A stretch of 13,935 nt of DNA from an uncultured Peptococcaceae bacterium (GCA_902462325.1 CABQBF010000059.1:1-13935), one strand, 5' to 3'; shown: positions 5,781 through 11,591, counted from the first letter of the stretch. Numbers and translations: made by a program. The notes: generated by a model from the sequence alone, not told the origin.

Positions 5781-6583
5781 TGGAATTTCATAATGAAGCA
5801 TTGGGATTACAAATCAGAACGATTTTGAACGAAGATGGCAGTATCTCTATGAATGCGGAAGATACGGCTAAGGGATTTGGCTTTACCAAAACTGATAAAA
5901 AGATTTCGGAAAATGGTTTCCGAAAAGATTATGTAAGAATTGACTGGCCGAGGGTGAATGACTACTTAAAAGATTTTGGTTTCGCACACGAGTGTGCGAA
6001 AGATGATTATATTCCTGAAAGCCTGTTCTATCTGTTAGGCATGAAGGCCAGCAATAAAGCAGCGCAGGAATTTCAAAAATGGCTGGCCATGGACGTGATA
6101 CCTACTATCCGCAAAACAGGCGGCTACACAATGCGGCCCAAGCAGGATTACAGCTATCCCTTTGTAAACGAGGTACAGGTGAAATTCTATAATGACATGC
6201 CGGTTTTAACGCTGGATGACCTGTGTACTCTGTTTGCCTGCAATAAAAGCCTACTCAGCAGCAAAATGTATAACTGCTGCTGGCCAAACATTCATCGTTA
6301 TGTATTGGACGGCTATGAACTGGCCGAGTTTAAGCGGCGCTATCCCCAGTACCGCAGCGCGCCGCGATTGACCTTAATCAATCAGGAGGGCGTTGACCGA
6401 CTGAATTTCACCGGAAGGCCCGTTGACCTGCTCCAGCTGAAGCCCTGTGAAGAACAGGCAGAATTGGCGCCGCAGCCGGTCAACATTACAATCCATATTT
6501 CCGGCCAAACGCAGCTTTCACTGGATAAGCGGGAGATTTTGCAGCAGGTCAGCGAACAGCTGGCAGCCGTTTTGCAGGAGTGA
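5768..6583 (+). CDS. BRO-N family phage antirepressor-like protein
   Basis: The 271-residue product starts at ATG 5768 behind GGGAGG (5753-5758). Residues about 8-120 form a BRO-N domain: 'SISMNAEDTAKGFGFTK' (25-41), 'DDYIPESLFYLLGMKASNKAAQEFQKW' (79-105) and the diagnostic 'AMDVIPTIRKTGGY' (107-120). A second domain (about 145-225, 'LTLDDLCTLFACNKSLLSSKMYN') looks like a small DNA-binding or protein-contact module, and the tail (235-271) has a predicted helix with Gln/Glu repeats. BRO-N proteins are DNA-binding; several phage members act as antirepressors or replication-linked regulators. Two perfect 9-bp inverted repeats lie inside the first third of the gene. Overlap with the resolvase gene indicates the same operon. 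Confidence 0.87.
   Translation: MHDVMEFHNEALGLQIRTILNEDGSISMNAEDTAKGFGFTKTDKKISENGFRKDYVRIDWPRVNDYLKDFGFAHECAKDDYIPESLFYLLGMKASNKAAQEFQKWLAMDVIPTIRKTGGYTMRPKQDYSYPFVNEVQVKFYNDMPVLTLDDLCTLFACNKSLLSSKMYNCCWPNIHRYVLDGYELAEFKRRYPQYRSAPRLTLINQEGVDRLNFTGRPVDLLQLKPCEEQAELAPQPVNITIHISGQTQLSLDKREILQQVSEQLAAVLQE
5904..5925 (+). repeat. inverted repeat inside the BRO-N gene (9-bp arms)
   Basis: TTTCGGAAA (5904-5912) and its exact complement TTTCCGAAA (5917-5925) are separated by 4 nt (ATGG). On RNA this would be a 9-bp stem with a tetraloop. It lies in the coding region for residues about 46-53 of the BRO-N protein. Function unknown: it may be an operator, an mRNA hairpin or chance. Confidence 0.5.
5981..6000 (+). 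repeat. second inverted repeat inside the BRO-N gene (9-bp arms)
   Basis: TTCGCACAC (5981-5989) and GTGTGCGAA (5992-6000) are exact complements with only GA between them. As a DNA operator it is a 20-bp near-palindrome; as RNA it would close as an 8-bp stem with a CGAG loop. It starts 55 bp after the previous inverted repeat and encodes part of FAHECAKD, just before the conserved DDYIPE motif. Confidence 0.55.
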
Positions 6584-6593
6584 GGTGGAGCAT

Positions 6594-7103
6594 ATGGGCA
6601 GGAAAATAGAGGATTTAAGCGGCCGGAAATTTGGGCGCTTAACAGTAATAGAGCCGATTATTGTTGAGAAAAGGCTGGCAGGTTATCGCTGCCGCTGTGA
6701 CTGCGGGAAAGAAGTCGTAGCAAAAGGATATCATTTGAAGTGCGGTAATATGAAAAGCTGCGGTTGTTTGCGGAAGGAGCAGCGGGAAAAGTGGACAGAA
6801 GCGGGGAGAGCCAGCTATAAGCTGCCCAAAACGCTTTGCGTTAGCTGCATTCGTTCAGCAGCACCGCCAGAGCTGCAATGTATTTGGGACGCCAGCAAAG
6901 CCCAGAAGCTTCCGGAGGATGCAGAAACAATCATCATAGACACAGAAGGCGGGAATGGAACAAGGCATATCTATGTTGTCAAATGCCCGGAATATCTTTC
7001 CTTGTTCGATACGAACAATGCTAAGCTGCTGCAGGAAGCGCGGCGCAGAAATGATGCGTGGAGAATGCGAGAACTGGCAGAACGGTGCGGTAGCAGTCTG
7101 TAG
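6594..7103 (+). CDS. Cys-rich zinc-binding phage protein with AP2/HNH-type N-terminal motif
   Basis: The 169-residue product starts at ATG 6594 after GAGGTGGAG, 10 bp behind the BRO-like gene. Residues 8-60 show the 'DLSGRKFGRLTVIE ... YRCRCDCGKEVVAKGYHLKCGNMKSCGC' pattern (Cys 33, 35, 37, 50, 56, 58). This is the zinc-containing N-terminal module often found fused to AP2 or HNH domains in phage proteins. No AP2 or HNH domain follows. Instead the C-terminal half has a second Cys set (C82-x2-C85, C96, C131), a beta-rich stretch (ETIIIDTEGG) and a charged helical end. It is therefore a stand-alone zinc protein, probably nucleic-acid-binding. The N-terminal motif is recognisable; the molecular function is not known. 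Confidence 0.78.
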   Translation: MGRKIEDLSGRKFGRLTVIEPIIVEKRLAGYRCRCDCGKEVVAKGYHLKCGNMKSCGCLRKEQREKWTEAGRASYKLPKTLCVSCIRSAAPPELQCIWDASKAQKLPEDAETIIIDTEGGNGTRHIYVVKCPEYLSLFDTNNAKLLQEARRRNDAWRMRELAERCGSSL

Positions 7104-7115
7104 GAGGTGAAGCAA

Positions 7116-7520
7116 ATGCAATTGATTGATATAGAAGCCAAGCAGGTGCAGGAAAAGCGGTCAAAATCAGAAATCATTGCGGATTTCCTGGAGCTATTGC
7201 GAGAGGCAGAAAATTTATACAGCTTCAACTATGACAGCGTAAACCAGATGGACAAACTAAAGCAGGACATTCTGCATAAGTTTGAGCTGCAGCAGATGAC
7301 GGAACCGGAGCTGCTGGAGCTGGACCAGGCGCTGATTGATTGCTTGAAGCAGCGGCGGGATTATAAAGACGCAGTGGAAGAGTTGGAACCCATCAGAGCA
7401 TTTGCCGATGGCAATAAGAAATTTGTGGAGCAGACAAAGCAGCTCTTGGGCAAGGTGCGGAAGGTAGAAGAATACCATGCAGACCGGAGCTATAAGCCCA
7501 GGGTACTGAAAGAAGGGTAG
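7116..7520 (+). CDS. hypothetical helical/coiled-coil phage protein
   Basis: ATG 7116 follows AGGAGG (7102-7107) with an 8-nt spacer, giving 134 residues. The sequence is rich in Glu, Lys, Gln and Leu, with long amphipathic helices: about 10-35 (KQVQEKRSKSEIIADFLELLREAENL) and 46-90, then 'FADGNKKFVEQTKQLLGKVRKVEEYH'. No Cys motif, signal peptide or nucleotide-binding loop is visible. It lies 12 bp after the Cys-rich gene and 11 bp before the SF2 helicase, so it may be a structural or partner subunit for one of them. I do not recognise the family. Confidence 0.75.
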   Translation: MQLIDIEAKQVQEKRSKSEIIADFLELLREAENLYSFNYDSVNQMDKLKQDILHKFELQQMTEPELLELDQALIDCLKQRRDYKDAVEELEPIRAFADGNKKFVEQTKQLLGKVRKVEEYHADRSYKPRVLKEG

Positions 7521-7531
7521 GAGACAGAATA

Positions 7532-8914
7532 TTGAAAATTCTAGTAAGCAGTGAAGTGACAATTTACGACCCTACGGATGCAGTAATTGCCTACTGTATG
7601 GATAACTTCACGGTGAAAAATCCGGAGTTTAAGCGGAGACTGCGCCGGGGACTATGGCTGGGCGATACGCCCGAATATCTGGATTTGTACAAAAAGCGGG
7701 GCGGCCACCTGATTATTCCTTACGGCGCCTATCAAGAACTGCGGCAATATCTTGGGCGCATAGGGGAGCAGGATTTTTCCATCAAGCATGATTTGGCAGT
7801 GAGCGACTGGTTGGATTATCAGGCCCAAGTACCGTTGTATGATTATCAGGAGACGGCGGTACAGGCTATGCTGCAAAAGCGATACGGTATTCTGCAGGCT
7901 CCTGCCGGCAGCGGTAAAACCCAGATGGGTATTGCTATGATTATCCGCTCTCACCAGAAGGCGTTGTGGCTCACCAACACCAAAGACCTGCTGACCCAGA
8001 GCTATAATCGGGCGGCCCAGTATGTAGACAAAAAGCTGCTGGGAAAAATCTCTGACGGCAAGGTGCATATTGGCAGCGGCATCACCTTTGCCACCGTGCA
8101 GACCTTGGCCAAATTGGATTTGAGCCAGTATAAATACGAATGGGACATGGTGATTGTGGACGAATGCCACAGGGCAGCGGGCACGCCGTCGGGCTACAGC
8201 CAGTTTTCCAAGGTGCTGAATAATCTGGCCGCCAGTGAAAAATACGGCTTATCGGCTACGGTGCATCGGGCCGACGGTATGATAAAAGCGACTTTCGCCC
8301 TGTTAGGCGACATTGGTCATACTGTTCCAGAAGAAGCCACAGTCGGCAAAGTGGAACAGGTTCGCATTTTGAAGCGGGATACCGGCACACCCATGCACAG
8401 CAGCTGCCAGGATACCGACGGCACCCTGCTCCATGATAAGCTGCTGTTGTATTTGACCGGAAACAGCGCCAGAAATCGTTTGATTGGGGCAGATTTGGCG
8501 CAAAACCGAGAGCATTATAACTTAATCCTATCGGACCGGATTAACCATTTAGAAACGATTTTCGCGCTTCTGCCCTATGAATTGCAGCAGCAGGCGGTAT
8601 TGATTACCGGCAAGAGCAAGCCCAAGGAGCGGGAACAGGCTATAGAGGATTTGCGCTCCGGAAAGAAACGGTATTTGTTTGCAACGTATCGTTTGGCCAA
8701 AGAGGGCTTGGATATTCCGAGACTGGACAGGCTCTATCTGACCACACCGCAGAAGGATTATGCCATCATCGTGCAGGCCGTTGGCCGCATCGCCCGCCAC
8801 TTTGACAGCAAGGAAGAACCGGTGGTCTATGACTATGTAGATGACATCACCTTCTGCAAAAACCAGTATAAGAAACGCTGCACCAGCTACCGGAAAATCC
8901 ACTGCAAGCTCTAG
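7532..8914 (+). CDS. SF2 DEAD/DEAH-type DNA helicase (XPB/UvsW-like)
   Basis: The 460-residue product carries a full set of SF2 motifs. These are a Q-like 'YDYQETAVQAML' (103-114), Walker A APAGSGKT (123-130), DECH box (210-213), motif III SAT (241-243), motif V 'FATYRLAKEGLDIPRLD' (383-399) and motif VI QAVGRIAR (415-422). The first 100 residues form a separate N-terminal domain comparable to the damage-recognition-like domains of XPB/UvsW-type phage helicases. Such enzymes remodel branched DNA and R-loops; here it probably works with the resolvase and Sak4-like ATPase. The start is TTG 7532, 8 nt after AGGAG (7519-7523), with no good start nearby. The last Cys residues (442, 450, 458) could bind a metal, but no clear motif is seen. 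Confidence 0.92.
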   Translation: MKILVSSEVTIYDPTDAVIAYCMDNFTVKNPEFKRRLRRGLWLGDTPEYLDLYKKRGGHLIIPYGAYQELRQYLGRIGEQDFSIKHDLAVSDWLDYQAQVPLYDYQETAVQAMLQKRYGILQAPAGSGKTQMGIAMIIRSHQKALWLTNTKDLLTQSYNRAAQYVDKKLLGKISDGKVHIGSGITFATVQTLAKLDLSQYKYEWDMVIVDECHRAAGTPSGYSQFSKVLNNLAASEKYGLSATVHRADGMIKATFALLGDIGHTVPEEATVGKVEQVRILKRDTGTPMHSSCQDTDGTLLHDKLLLYLTGNSARNRLIGADLAQNREHYNLILSDRINHLETIFALLPYELQQQAVLITGKSKPKEREQAIEDLRSGKKRYLFATYRLAKEGLDIPRLDRLYLTTPQKDYAIIVQAVGRIARHFDSKEEPVVYDYVDDITFCKNQYKKRCTSYRKIHCKL

Positions 8915-8925
8915 GAGGTGCAGCC

Positions 8926-9066
8926 ATGAAGAAGCTATGTGACAGCTGCCGACATTATGCGGATAAGTTTGAATTCTGCAGTACGCTATGTATAAAAGTT
9001 GGCAAGAATTTGGTGAATTATTGCAAAGAGTATAAAAAGAGAGGACGGATAAAAGATGAAATTTGA
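8926..9066 (+). CDS. very small Cys-rich protein (46 aa)
   Basis: ATG 8926 sits 6 nt after AGGAGGTG (8913-8920), 11 bp after the helicase stop, and the frame ends at TGA 9064-9066. The product begins MKKLCDSCRHY and has five cysteines (5, 8, 18, 22, 33), consistent with a tiny zinc knuckle, followed by a basic tail (KEYKKRGRIKDEI). Its stop overlaps the next gene's start region by 11 bp. A strong RBS, ATG start, coupling and Cys pattern support it as real despite its size. Phage genomes often encode such short zinc proteins near replication genes; function unknown. Confidence 0.75.
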   Translation: MKKLCDSCRHYADKFEFCSTLCIKVGKNLVNYCKEYKKRGRIKDEI

Positions 9067-9532
9067 TAAATTTGTAAAGAACACAGGAACCATGGGCGCG
9101 ATTTTAGAATACAGAGGGCAGAAATATCTCTGCTCCGGCCCGATGATCGCGCGGATTCCGGAGGGCATTACCGGTCTAGTATGCGCTGCGGCTACAGAGT
9201 TGCCGGAATGGTTGCGGCGTATTCTGGAAAGCAGCGAGGAAGAAGAAGCCTATTTGTCAGACGCGTTTCTGCCGCAGGCCGATGACAAGCCGGCAGAGCT
9301 GCGCCGCGTATTCAGCGATAAACTAGGCCATTGCATGGATATCAGCAACAAGCAGTTTGGCCTGATTGAAAAATATGACGGGCTGGCTGTATTGCTGCAG
9401 AATCTGGATGACCAGACCTATACAGCAACGTTAAAGATTTATGATGTGAATCATGAAGGAGTATACGCCTATATCTTCTCAGAAAAATATTTGAATCTGC
9501 TCAGACTGTATGAGGAGGAACAGGCACGATGA
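9056..9532 (+). CDS. hypothetical phage protein (158 aa)
   Basis: ATG 9056 is preceded by AGAGAGGA (about 9040-9047) and overlaps the small Cys-rich gene. The product has an N-terminal beta-like part (GTMGAILEYRGQKYLCSGPMIARIPEGI), an acidic middle (ESSEEEEAYLSDAFLPQADDKPAEL) and a C-terminal alternating hydrophobic segment (LAVLLQNLDDQTYTATLKIYDVN) ending in a charged helix. No membrane segment, signal peptide or catalytic motif is visible. The stop overlaps the next start (ATGA, 9529-9532). I do not recognise the family. Confidence 0.78.
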   Translation: MKFDKFVKNTGTMGAILEYRGQKYLCSGPMIARIPEGITGLVCAAATELPEWLRRILESSEEEEAYLSDAFLPQADDKPAELRRVFSDKLGHCMDISNKQFGLIEKYDGLAVLLQNLDDQTYTATLKIYDVNHEGVYAYIFSEKYLNLLRLYEEEQAR

Positions 9533-9708
9533 AATTCAGCAAAGAAAAATTCATGCAGGTTGCCAGTGAGCAGGAAAGAAAGCAATACGAAAAACATTTG
9601 CATATTTTGGACGGGATGGAGGTTGAGCATGGCAGCATGATACGGTATACTGTAGATGGAAAGCCGTGGATACTCTATCCGGTGAAGGATGCGTGGTGCG
9701 ATAGGTAA
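9529..9708 (+). CDS. small hypothetical protein (59 aa)
   Basis: ATG 9529 overlaps the preceding stop codon and follows GAGGAGGA (about 9512-9519) with a 9-nt spacer. The product starts MKFSKEKFMQVASEQERKQYEKHL, a strongly charged helix, then a short beta-like region (MIRYTVDGKPWILYPVKDAWCDR). The length, coupled start and RBS support translation. The C-terminal 'YTVDGKPWILYP' looks like a small folded beta hairpin. No function can be assigned; it closes the middle operon before the late regulator. Confidence 0.68.
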   Translation: MKFSKEKFMQVASEQERKQYEKHLHILDGMEVEHGSMIRYTVDGKPWILYPVKDAWCDR

Positions 9709-9729
9709 GGAATGGAGGGGATAGCTGGT

Positions 9730-10230
9730 ATGGATATGGAAGCGTATAAACAGAAAGCCATCGTGCTTTTGGGCGAATACCATAAACGGGAAGCGCAAAT
9801 GAAGCTGCTGAAAATCGAATATCAGGCCTTGGAGCAGTTGGCGCCTGGTGTTAGTGCAGTAAGTTATGACCAGATGGCCGCACATACCAATAAAGTTGCA
9901 TCTATGGTTGAGGGCGAAGTGCAGCGTATCGAGCAGCTTCCGGAGCAGTTGGCCAAAATCCAGAGACAAATTACATGGTTGGAATTGCAGAATAAAAAAG
10001 TAGATGTGATTTTGGAATCGCTTTCCGAGCCATACCAGTCCCTATTGAAATGGAAGTACATTGAACTGCTTCCTTGGGTGATGGTGTATCAAAGGTGTGC
10101 AGGGTATTCAGAAGATTATGTGCGGAAGAATTTGAATGTAAGAGCGCTGCAGATGTTCATTAGTCTGTACTATCCAGAGACAAATCAGGTAGGATTATTC
10201 GCAGAAGGCTGCCGGAGTGATGACCGGTAG
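9730..10230 (+). CDS. RinA/ArpU/DUF1492-like late transcription regulator
   Basis: The 166-residue product has an N-terminal helical half (about 1-95) typical of this group. It contains a 'SAVSYDQMAAHTNKVASMVEGEVQRIEQL' stretch and a long helix 'PEQLAKIQRQITWLELQNKKVDVILESL'. A sigma region 4-like HTH segment follows: 'PYQSLLKWKYIELLPWVMVYQRCAGYSEDYVRKNLNVRALQMF' (101-143). Family members in phages of Bacillota activate the packaging and morphogenesis operon and are usually encoded just before the terminase genes, as here. I choose ATG 9730, 9 nt after GGAGGGG (9714-9720); an in-frame ATG at 9712 lacks a proper RBS. A set of 11-bp repeats and a promoter-like site begin 14 bp after the stop and are plausible targets. 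Confidence 0.78.
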   Translation: MDMEAYKQKAIVLLGEYHKREAQMKLLKIEYQALEQLAPGVSAVSYDQMAAHTNKVASMVEGEVQRIEQLPEQLAKIQRQITWLELQNKKVDVILESLSEPYQSLLKWKYIELLPWVMVYQRCAGYSEDYVRKNLNVRALQMFISLYYPETNQVGLFAEGCRSDDR

Positions 10231-10244
10231 CCCAATTTTTTTGC

Positions 10245-10310
10245 AAATGTCCGGAAAATACCCGGAAAATGTCCGGTTTATGCCCGAAAAATGCCCACCT
10301 TTTATCCGGT
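10245..10310 (+). repeat. six tandem 11-bp repeats (AAATGYCCGGA-like), probable activator sites
   Basis: Units start at 10245, 10256, 10267, 10278, 10289 and 10300: AAATGTCCGGA, AAATACCCGGA, AAATGTCCGGT, TTATGCCCGAA, AAATGCCCACC and TTTTATCCGGT. A weaker seventh (TTTATGTGGTA, 10311-10321) runs into the promoter. The 11-bp period is about one helical turn, so all cores face the same side of the DNA. They lie directly upstream of an extended -10 element and next to the RinA-like gene, which points to cooperative regulator binding. Confidence 0.78.
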
Positions 10311-10316
10311 TTTATG

Positions 10317-10325
10317 TGGTAGGAT
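10317..10325 (+). promoter_or_regulatory. putative activator-dependent late promoter (extended -10)
   Basis: TGGTAGGAT (10317-10325) fits an extended -10 (TGn plus TAGGAT). At the expected -35 distance the sequence is ACCTTT, a poor match, and it lies inside the repeat array. A weak -35 with phased repeats upstream is the pattern of an activator-dependent promoter. The transcript would start about 10332 and run toward the toxin-antitoxin and terminase genes. Inference from sequence only. Confidence 0.6.
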
Positions 10326-10365
10326 AGTAGCGTGGAAGTTTTGGACAGGCGAGCCAAGACATGTA

Positions 10366-10374
10366 CCTCCTTTC
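10366..10374 (+). promoter_or_regulatory. leader segment complementary to the antitoxin Shine-Dalgarno
   Basis: CCTCCTTTC (10366-10374) is the exact complement of GAAAGGAGG (10442-10450), the ribosome binding site of the antitoxin gene. A long transcript from the upstream promoter could pair these two segments and mask the site. A transcript from the cassette's own promoter starts after 10374 and would lack the segment. Alternatively it is the RBS of a minus-strand ORF. Confidence 0.4.
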
Positions 10375-10376
10375 AG

Positions 10377-10402
10377 AGAGCTGCCGGCGGGTGGCTCTTT
10401 TT
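10377..10402 (+). terminator. Rho-independent terminator before the toxin-antitoxin cassette
   Basis: AGAGCTGCC (10377-10385) pairs with GGTGGCTCT (10390-10398) around a 4-nt loop GGCG, with two G-U wobbles, and is followed by T5 (10398-10402). It lies 50 bp downstream of the putative late promoter, so it would stop or attenuate that transcript unless antiterminated. Confidence 0.7.
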
Positions 10403-10405
10403 GTG

Positions 10406-10440
10406 TTGCAATATTGCAACATGTACAGTATAATGTACAT
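10406..10440 (+). promoter_or_regulatory. toxin-antitoxin promoter with overlapping YefM-YoeB-type operator
   Basis: The -35 TTGCAA (10406-10411) and a perfect -10 TATAAT (10429-10434) are 17 bp apart. The -35 lies in a 14-bp palindrome (TTGCAATATTGCAA, 10406-10419). The -10 is enclosed by an inverted repeat ATGTACA (10421-10427) / TGTACAT (10434-10440). Two TGTACA hexamers start at 10422 and 10434, a 12-bp repeat distance, as described for the E. coli yefM-yoeB operator. Autoregulation by the antitoxin-toxin complex is expected. Confidence 0.85.
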
Positions 10441-10458
10441 AGAAAGGAGGGATTTGCT

Positions 10459-10707
10459 ATGACAATGGTGAATGTGACCAATTTTCGTAAAGATGTGTTT
10501 GGCTACTTGAATAAAGCAATTGAGTACAACGAAGTCATCAATGTGACGACAAAAGAAGGTAATGCGGTAGTTTTAAGTGAAGACGCCTATAATGGTTTAA
10601 TGGAAACGCTATATTTGTATGCAAATCCGAAAGTAAGAGATGAAATCATAGAAGGGATTCATACTCCGCTGGAGGACTGTGTTGCAGAAAATGAGGTCGT
10701 TTGGTAA
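10459..10707 (+). CDS. yefM: YefM/Phd-family antitoxin
   Basis: The 82-residue product starts at ATG 10459, 8 nt after AGAAAGGAGG (10441-10450). The N-terminal 'MVNVTNFRKDVFGYLNKAIEYNEVINVTTKEGNAVVLSEDAYNGLMETLYL' (residues 3-53) is the Phd/YefM DNA-binding fold, with its usual conserved 'NAVVLSEDAY' loop. The acidic C-terminus (HTPLEDCVAENEVVW) is the flexible part that covers the toxin active site. It neutralises the downstream RNase toxin and represses the operon. The stop overlaps the toxin start (TAATG, 10705-10709), the standard antitoxin-first arrangement. The family call is strong; the gene name follows the E. coli pair, not a confirmed orthologue. Confidence 0.93.
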   Translation: MTMVNVTNFRKDVFGYLNKAIEYNEVINVTTKEGNAVVLSEDAYNGLMETLYLYANPKVRDEIIEGIHTPLEDCVAENEVVW

Positions 10708-10970
10708 TGTATGAGATTGTTTATACAAAAACTGCGGTGAAACAAATTCCATTGTTGAAGGCGGCGAAGCTGGATGAAAAAACGAAAAAGCTCATTGAAA
10801 TTTTGAAAGAAAATCCTTTTCAAAATCCGCCGTCCTATGAAAAGTTAAGCGGTAATATGGCGACAGCCTATTCCAAACGGATTAATCTGCAGCATCGTTT
10901 GGTGTATCAGGTTTTTGAAGAAGAAAAAATTGTGAAAATTATTAGTATGTGGACCCATTATGAATACTGA
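10707..10970 (+). CDS. yoeB: YoeB/Txe-family mRNA interferase toxin
   Basis: The 87-residue product is a RelE-superfamily toxin of the YoeB/Txe group: 'LDEKTKKLIEILKENPFQNPPSYEKLSGN' (22-50) and 'AYSKRINLQHRLVYQVFEEEKIVKIISMWTHYEY' (54-87). Catalytic positions known in E. coli YoeB appear conserved: Glu45, Arg58/Arg64, His84 and the C-terminal Tyr. It cleaves mRNA in the ribosomal A site when not bound by antitoxin. ATG 10707 overlaps the antitoxin stop; an in-frame TTG at 10701 is less likely. All active-site residues being present suggests an active toxin. The gene is closed by a strong terminator and sits between late regulator and terminase, an unusual place for stability or exclusion modules. 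Confidence 0.94.
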   Translation: MYEIVYTKTAVKQIPLLKAAKLDEKTKKLIEILKENPFQNPPSYEKLSGNMATAYSKRINLQHRLVYQVFEEEKIVKIISMWTHYEY

Positions 10971-10973
10971 GAC

Positions 10974-11000
10974 AAAGACACCCTAGCCGGTGTCTTTTTT
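10974..11000 (+). terminator. strong Rho-independent terminator after the toxin gene
   Basis: AAAGACACC (10974-10982) and GGTGTCTTT (10989-10997) form a perfect 9-bp stem with loop CTAGCC, followed by T6 (10995-11000). It lies 3 bp after the toxin stop and 21 bp before the terminase small-subunit start, so it separates the cassette from the packaging operon. Confidence 0.88.
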
Positions 11001-11021
11001 CATGCCCAAAAGGAGGTGGCA

Positions 11022-11591
11022 TTGACGATAACAGAAAAGCAAAAGGCGTTTGTGGAAGAGTATCTGGTAGACCTGAATGCCACCAGGGCATATAAGGCGG
11101 TATATAAGAATGTGAAAAAGGATGATGTGGCGGCTAGTGCGGCGGCCAGATTGTTAAGAAATGTTAAGGTTGCAGCCTATTTGGCAGAGCGGCAAAAGGC
11201 GCTGCAAAGGCGCACGGAGGTGACTCAAGAGCGCGTCATTGGAGAACTGGCAGCCATTGCTTTTGCCGATGTGGCAGACTATGTGCAGATAACCGATGAA
11301 GACGGTTTCCCTATGGTGCAGCTGACGCCTACAAAGGATATTCCAGCCAATAAGCGGGCAGCCATCGCCAGCATTAAACAGGGCAACAACGGCATTGAGG
11401 TGAAGCTGCATAACAAGCTGGATGCCCTGGATAAGCTGGGCCGCCATTTGGGATTATTCAAAGAGCATGACCAGGACGCTGAAGAAACCGCCGATGATGG
11501 CTTCCTCGAAGCATTATCGGGCAAGGCGGGGGAGGTATGGAGCGATGAAGCCGCAGAAGCAGGCGATATTCCGCTTTCAGCCGTTCAGTAA
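11022..11591 (+). CDS. terS: terminase small subunit (Terminase_2 type)
   Basis: The 189-residue product begins 'MTITEKQKAFVEEYLVDLNATRAYKAVY' and continues 'VAASAAARLLRNVKVAAYLAERQKAL', the typical helix-turn-helix DNA-recognition part of these subunits. The central 'VIGELAAIAFADVADYV' and 'KLHNKLDALDKLGRHLGLFKEH' helices match the oligomerisation region. It recognises the packaging site and recruits the large subunit. The likely start is TTG 11022, 5 nt after AGGAGG (11011-11016); the GTG at 11016 lies inside the Shine-Dalgarno itself and would add two residues. It overlaps the large subunit by 47 bp. No promoter of its own is visible in the 21 bp after the upstream terminator. Confidence 0.93.
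   Translation: MTITEKQKAFVEEYLVDLNATRAYKAVYKNVKKDDVAASAAARLLRNVKVAAYLAERQKALQRRTEVTQERVIGELAAIAFADVADYVQITDEDGFPMVQLTPTKDIPANKRAAIASIKQGNNGIEVKLHNKLDALDKLGRHLGLFKEHDQDAEETADDGFLEALSGKAGEVWSDEAAEAGDIPLSAVQ

Noticed and set aside
8938..8945. Isolated TGTGACA copies outside the origin (also 4945-4951) as extra iterons
   Set aside because: They are single copies within coding sequence and are expected by chance or codon use.
10160..10357. Minus-strand 65-codon ORF with a good RBS (complement of 10366-10374) and TTG start
   Set aside because: It overlaps the repeat array and the late regulator's 3' end and has no recognisable family or minus-strand promoter. Kept only as an alternative reading of the anti-Shine-Dalgarno finding.
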